Below, piece by piece: positions 4,503 to 7,126 of a stretch of 7,126 nucleotides of DNA. The stretch lies in the NCBI GenBank assembly GCA_949127695.1, contig CASBQH010000332.1:1-7126 (forward strand), read 5' to 3'. The stretch is from Synechococcales cyanobacterium PMM_0073. Lineage in GTDB: Bacteria; Cyanobacteriota; Cyanobacteriia; Elainellales; Elainellaceae. How positions within the stretch are numbered: position 1 is the first letter of the stretch; each line of letters opens with the position of its first letter. A program made the translations under genes and the position numbers. The notes below the pieces were generated by a model. It did not search any database. It was not told the DNA's origin and saw only the letters and a list, made by a program, of their open reading frames with translations.

Positions 4503-6341
4503 ATGGAATCGATTCAAACTGATGTTTTGGTCGTGGGCGGCGGCACGGGCGGCGTGGCGGCAGCAATTCAATCTGCCCGTCGAGGCGCAAATACCCTGCT
4601 GGTCAGCGAGTCGGCTTGGCTGGGCGGCATGTTGACCAGCGCTGGCGTTACGGCTCCCGATGGCCTGGAGCTGCTGGCCTTTCAGACGGGGATCTGGGGT
4701 GAGTTTTTGCGAGCGCTGCGGCAACGAGAGCCTGCCGGACTCGATCATGCCTGGGTCAGCTTTTTCACCTATTTGCCCCAGACTGGAGCCGTCATTTTTG
4801 CCGACTGGGTGACGGCGCTGCCCAACCTGCGCTGGATTCAAAACCAGTCACCGCTGGAAGTTGAGCGTCAGTCAGATAGAATGACTGCCGTGCGGTTCGC
4901 CAACTATCGGGTTGAGGCCAAGGTGATACTTGATGCCACCGAGCTGGGCGATCTGCTGGCGCTGGCAGAAGTCCCGCATCGCTGGGGCTGGGAATGGTAT
5001 TCAAACTGGCAGGAACCCAGCGCTCCCCGTCACCCCAGCCGCCTCACCCAGACCTACAGCGTTCAGGCTCCCACTTGGGTGTTTCTGCTGCAAGCTGAGG
5101 CTGACTCTGAGCCTGACTCTGAGCCTGACTCTGAGCCTGACTCTATACCGCCCACTGCCGCGAAAGCTGAAGCAACCAGTCAGTTTGCCGAGAGCTGGTC
5201 AGGCTTTGGGGGCGAGTCTTTCTTAAACTACGGGCGGCTACCCGGCAACCGCTTCATGATTAACTGGCCGGAGCAGGGCAACGACTATGGTTTGCAGGCC
5301 GATCGGCTGATTCAGTCGGAAGCTACACGCCAAGCTTTTCTGCAAGATGCCTATGCCCACGCGCAGGACTATGCCCAGTGGCTATTGATGCAGCTGGGGC
5401 AAGGCTATCGACTCGCTGCCGATAGCTTTCCCTTAGCGCCGATTGGCGGTGGAGCCTACGCCCTACAGCCTTACTACCGCGAGAGTCGGCGGCTGCGCGG
5501 GCTGGCTACAGTGCGCGAGCAGGAGATTTTGCCTGTCGCAGGCGGACAGGTGGCGGCTCTGCCGCTGAATCAGCAGCAGGCCGTGAATGCTGTGGCAATT
5601 GGCAACTACGCCAACGATCATCACTATCCCGGCTTTCGGCTGGCGCTTCAGCCCAAGTCAACGCGCTGGGGCGGACGCTGGACCGGCACGCCGTTTGCGC
5701 TGCCCTACGACTGCCTGATTCCGGCCAGCCTAGACGGGCTACTAGTCTGCGAAAAGAATATCTCGGTATCGCATATTGCCAACGGGGCGACGCGCCTTCA
5801 GCCGACGGTGCTGAACATTGGGCAGGCGGCAGGCATGGCAGCCGCCCTCTGCGTGGAGCTGGGCTGTCAGCCGCGAGATCTGCCCGTGCGAACGCTCCAG
5901 ATGGCCCTCCTGCGAGACCCAACGGCTCCGGCGGCTGTGGTACCGCTGTTTAATGTGCTGCCTCAAGATCCAGACTGGCAGCACTGGCAGCAGCATTACC
6001 TCGACCACCCTGAAGACTACCCGATTGACGGCAACGCTCCGCCGCCCGCCCAACCACGGTCCGCCCGACCACAGCCCGCCCGACCACAGCCCGATCGACC
6101 TGTGGCTAAGTCTAACGGCGAATATTACGAGGGCTACTTTGAGCAGCTTGGCGAGCAGTGCTATGGCCTTAGCCAGATTAAGCCATCCGTCACAGCAGAT
6201 CCAGTCCAGCTGGTGACGCTGCATCCGACGGTGAATCAGCAGCTTCAGGACTGCCAGAGCGGGAATCTGCTGCGGCTGCGGGGGCGATTCAACCGCTCAG
6301 GCAACTGGCTACTGGTGGAGGAGCTTGCGCCCAAGCTCTAG
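4503..6341 (+). CDS. FAD-dependent oxidoreductase
   Basis: A 612-residue flavoprotein of the FAD_oxidored type. Residues 7-36 form the dinucleotide fold: G12-G-G14-T-G-G17 and an acidic E36 at the end of the second strand, which binds the FAD ribose. Near 412-440 the sequence G-L-L-V-C-E-K-N-I-S-V-S-H followed by A-N-G-A-T-R-L-Q-P-T is the conserved C-terminal FAD-contact region of this family. The substrate is not known. Two in-frame tandem repeats interrupt it: D-S-E-P units at about 201-214 and R-P-Q-P units at about 515-534, the latter linking to a C-terminal extension of about 80 residues rich in charged groups. No signal peptide is seen, so it is probably cytoplasmic. The TnpB element ends only about 30 bp upstream, and no strong Shine-Dalgarno is visible; its promoter may have been altered by that insertion. 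The downstream miaE-like gene starts 49 bp after its stop. Confidence 0.85.
   Translation: MESIQTDVLVVGGGTGGVAAAIQSARRGANTLLVSESAWLGGMLTSAGVTAPDGLELLAFQTGIWGEFLRALRQREPAGLDHAWVSFFTYLPQTGAVIFADWVTALPNLRWIQNQSPLEVERQSDRMTAVRFANYRVEAKVILDATELGDLLALAEVPHRWGWEWYSNWQEPSAPRHPSRLTQTYSVQAPTWVFLLQAEADSEPDSEPDSEPDSIPPTAAKAEATSQFAESWSGFGGESFLNYGRLPGNRFMINWPEQGNDYGLQADRLIQSEATRQAFLQDAYAHAQDYAQWLLMQLGQGYRLAADSFPLAPIGGGAYALQPYYRESRRLRGLATVREQEILPVAGGQVAALPLNQQQAVNAVAIGNYANDHHYPGFRLALQPKSTRWGGRWTGTPFALPYDCLIPASLDGLLVCEKNISVSHIANGATRLQPTVLNIGQAAGMAAALCVELGCQPRDLPVRTLQMALLRDPTAPAAVVPLFNVLPQDPDWQHWQQHYLDHPEDYPIDGNAPPPAQPRSARPQPARPQPDRPVAKSNGEYYEGYFEQLGEQCYGLSQIKPSVTADPVQLVTLHPTVNQQLQDCQSGNLLRLRGRFNRSGNWLLVEELAPKL
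5101..5144 (+). repeat. 12-bp tandem repeat coding for D-S-E-P units
   Basis: Three exact copies of CTGACTCTGAGC (5101-5112, 5113-5124, 5125-5136) and eight bases of a fourth (5137-5144) lie in the oxidoreductase gene. Length is a multiple of three, so copy changes keep the frame. It encodes an acidic, probably surface-exposed loop. Confidence 0.9.
6046..6105 (+). repeat. 15-bp tandem repeat coding for R-P-Q-P-A units
   Basis: Two exact copies of CCGCCCGACCACAGC (6061-6075, 6076-6090) are flanked by degenerate copies at 6046-6060 and 6091-6105. It encodes a proline-rich linker between the FAD domain and a C-terminal extension of the oxidoreductase. Confidence 0.85.
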
Positions 6342-6390
6342 ACTTCGGCAAACTTGCTATTCTGATTTCGAGAGTATTGGATTAAATACC

Positions 6391-6987
6391 GTGACGACCA
6401 CTCTGCCTACAATCAAATTCTTGCAGCAGCCGACTTCCCAGGCTTGGGTCGAGCAGGCGCTGGCCAACCTGGATACAGTGCTGCTAGATCACTCCCACTG
6501 CGAGCGCAAGGCGGCAGGCGTGGCGATGAACCTGATGTTTCGCTATCCCTCCAATGCCAAGCTGGTGCGGGCGCTGACAGCAATTGCCCAAGAAGAGCTG
6601 GAGCATTTTGAGCAGGTGAACCAGTGGCTAGAGCGGCGCAATATCGCCTTAGCGCCGCTGTCTTCGCCGCCCTATGCCGCCGGACTGCGCGCCCAAATGC
6701 GCTCGAAAGAGCCAGCGCGACTGCTGGATTCGCTGCTGGTTTCAGGCTTAATTGAGGCGCGCAGCCATGAGCGCCTGGGACTGCTGGCAGAGCATTGTCC
6801 AGAGCCAGAGCTGGCGCGGTTTTATCGGGGGCTGATGGCTTCAGAAGCGCGACATTACGGCATTTACTGGATGCTGGCGGGCGAGTATTTTGAGCGAGCC
6901 GAGGTTGATCAGCGGCTGGCTGAGCTGGCGGTGACTGAGAGCGAGCTATTGGCAGGGCTGCATCCTGAGCCGCGAATTCATAGCTAG
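6391..6987 (+). CDS. miaE: MiaE-like tRNA 2-methylthio-N6-isopentenyladenosine-37 hydroxylase
   Basis: MiaE is a ferritin-like di-iron oxygenase that hydroxylates the isopentenyl group of ms2i6A at position 37 of tRNAs reading UNN codons. Counting from GTG 6391 the protein has 198 residues, the family's usual size. The iron ligands are visible as E38 (H-C-E-R-K-A-A), E69-x2-H72 (E-E-L-E-H-F-E), E122 (I-E-A-R-S) and E152-x2-H155 (S-E-A-R-H-Y), spaced for a four-helix bundle. The frame stays open upstream to a TTG at 6325, but that overlaps the oxidoreductase's end and adds residues outside the family, so GTG 6391 is chosen. It follows the oxidoreductase by 49 bp and may be cotranscribed. Its stop overlaps the stop of the convergent gene. 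Confidence 0.87.
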   Translation: MTTTLPTIKFLQQPTSQAWVEQALANLDTVLLDHSHCERKAAGVAMNLMFRYPSNAKLVRALTAIAQEELEHFEQVNQWLERRNIALAPLSSPPYAAGLRAQMRSKEPARLLDSLLVSGLIEARSHERLGLLAEHCPEPELARFYRGLMASEARHYGIYWMLAGEYFERAEVDQRLAELAVTESELLAGLHPEPRIHS

Positions 6988-7126
6988 CGAGCGGGCGGGC
7001 GGGCTTCAGATGGCGGCGGCAAATAGGCTTCAATCAATAAGTCGGCTCCGACTGCTTCCCAGCGCAGTTGCTCTAGCACCAGCGCCTCGGTCATTTGGGT
7101 CAAGCCTAGCTCGCCAACAGGTGACG
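6984..7126 (-). CDS. Unrecognised protein, C-terminal part
   Basis: On the minus strand a frame is open from the window edge to TAG at 6986-6984 and gives 46 residues, including L-G-L-T-Q-M-T-E-A-L-V-L-E-Q and W-E-A-V-G-A-D-L-L-I-E-A-Y-L-P. The mix of an amphipathic helix and a hydrophobic strand looks like real protein, and the Pro/Arg-rich tail like a disordered end. I do not recognise the family. It is convergent with miaE, and the two stop codons share the bases of a CTAG at 6984-6987. Low complexity of the final GCGGGC repeats on the plus strand makes the last few residues less informative. Confidence 0.5.
   Translation of the reverse strand, partial: SPVGELGLTQMTEALVLEQLRWEAVGADLLIEAYLPPPSEARPPAR

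Noticed and set aside
5101..6105. Repeats as a CRISPR array
   Set aside because: Units are contiguous with no spacers and are in frame within a coding sequence.
5742..6224. Minus-strand frame over the end of the oxidoreductase gene
   Set aside because: Its repetitive W-S-G-G pattern is just the antisense reading of the proline-rich repeat, and the plus-strand gene accounts for the region.
6325..6390. TTG 6325 as the miaE start
   Set aside because: It overlaps the end of the oxidoreductase gene and the 22 extra residues do not belong to the family; GTG 6391 gives the usual length.

Overview
The window looks like chromosomal DNA of a filamentous cyanobacterium. The evidence is a SpkB-type Ser/Thr kinase (N-terminal cysteine cluster, kinase domain, C-terminal pentapeptide repeats) and a DUF3493 membrane protein, both families characteristic of cyanobacteria. 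The coding DNA is fairly GC-rich, which would suit a Leptolyngbya-like lineage, but that placement is inference only.

Layout. 1-522: 3' end of a metallophosphoesterase gene (+). 523-985: non-coding, with a short tandem repeat and two small inverted repeats. 986-2606: spkB-like kinase gene (+), which appears to change reading frame near 1157-1166. 2662-2958: small two-helix DUF3493 protein (+). About 2962-4472: an IS200/IS605-family (IS1341-type, tnpB-only) element. 4503-6341: FAD-dependent oxidoreductase (+), carrying two in-frame tandem repeats. 6391-6987: MiaE-like di-iron tRNA hydroxylase (+). 6984-7126: 3' end of an unrecognised gene on the minus strand, convergent with and overlapping miaE.

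The mobile element is the most interesting part. On its own strand (minus) it runs: left-end hairpin (4460-4439), a 22-bp perfect stem-loop (4431-4383), a 48-codon ribbon-helix-helix gene on the opposite strand (4277-4423, +), a 53-bp or shorter divergent control region with an inverted repeat over both -10 boxes, an intact tnpB (4239-2971), and a right-end hairpin straddling the tnpB stop codon (2992-2968). The two end hairpins share the same architecture: a five-base-pair foot beginning CGCT, one extruded T on the 5' arm, then a four- or five-pair upper stem. This is what HuH TnpA transposases of the family recognise. No tnpA is present, so movement would need a transposase in trans.

How the genes may work together: the small RHH protein probably represses itself and tnpB from the shared operator, and the perfect stem-loop insulates the element from the neighbouring oxidoreductase gene. 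The 3' end of tnpB also holds a string of hairpins expected of an omega-RNA guide scaffold. The remaining genes look like ordinary chromosomal genes without an obvious shared pathway.
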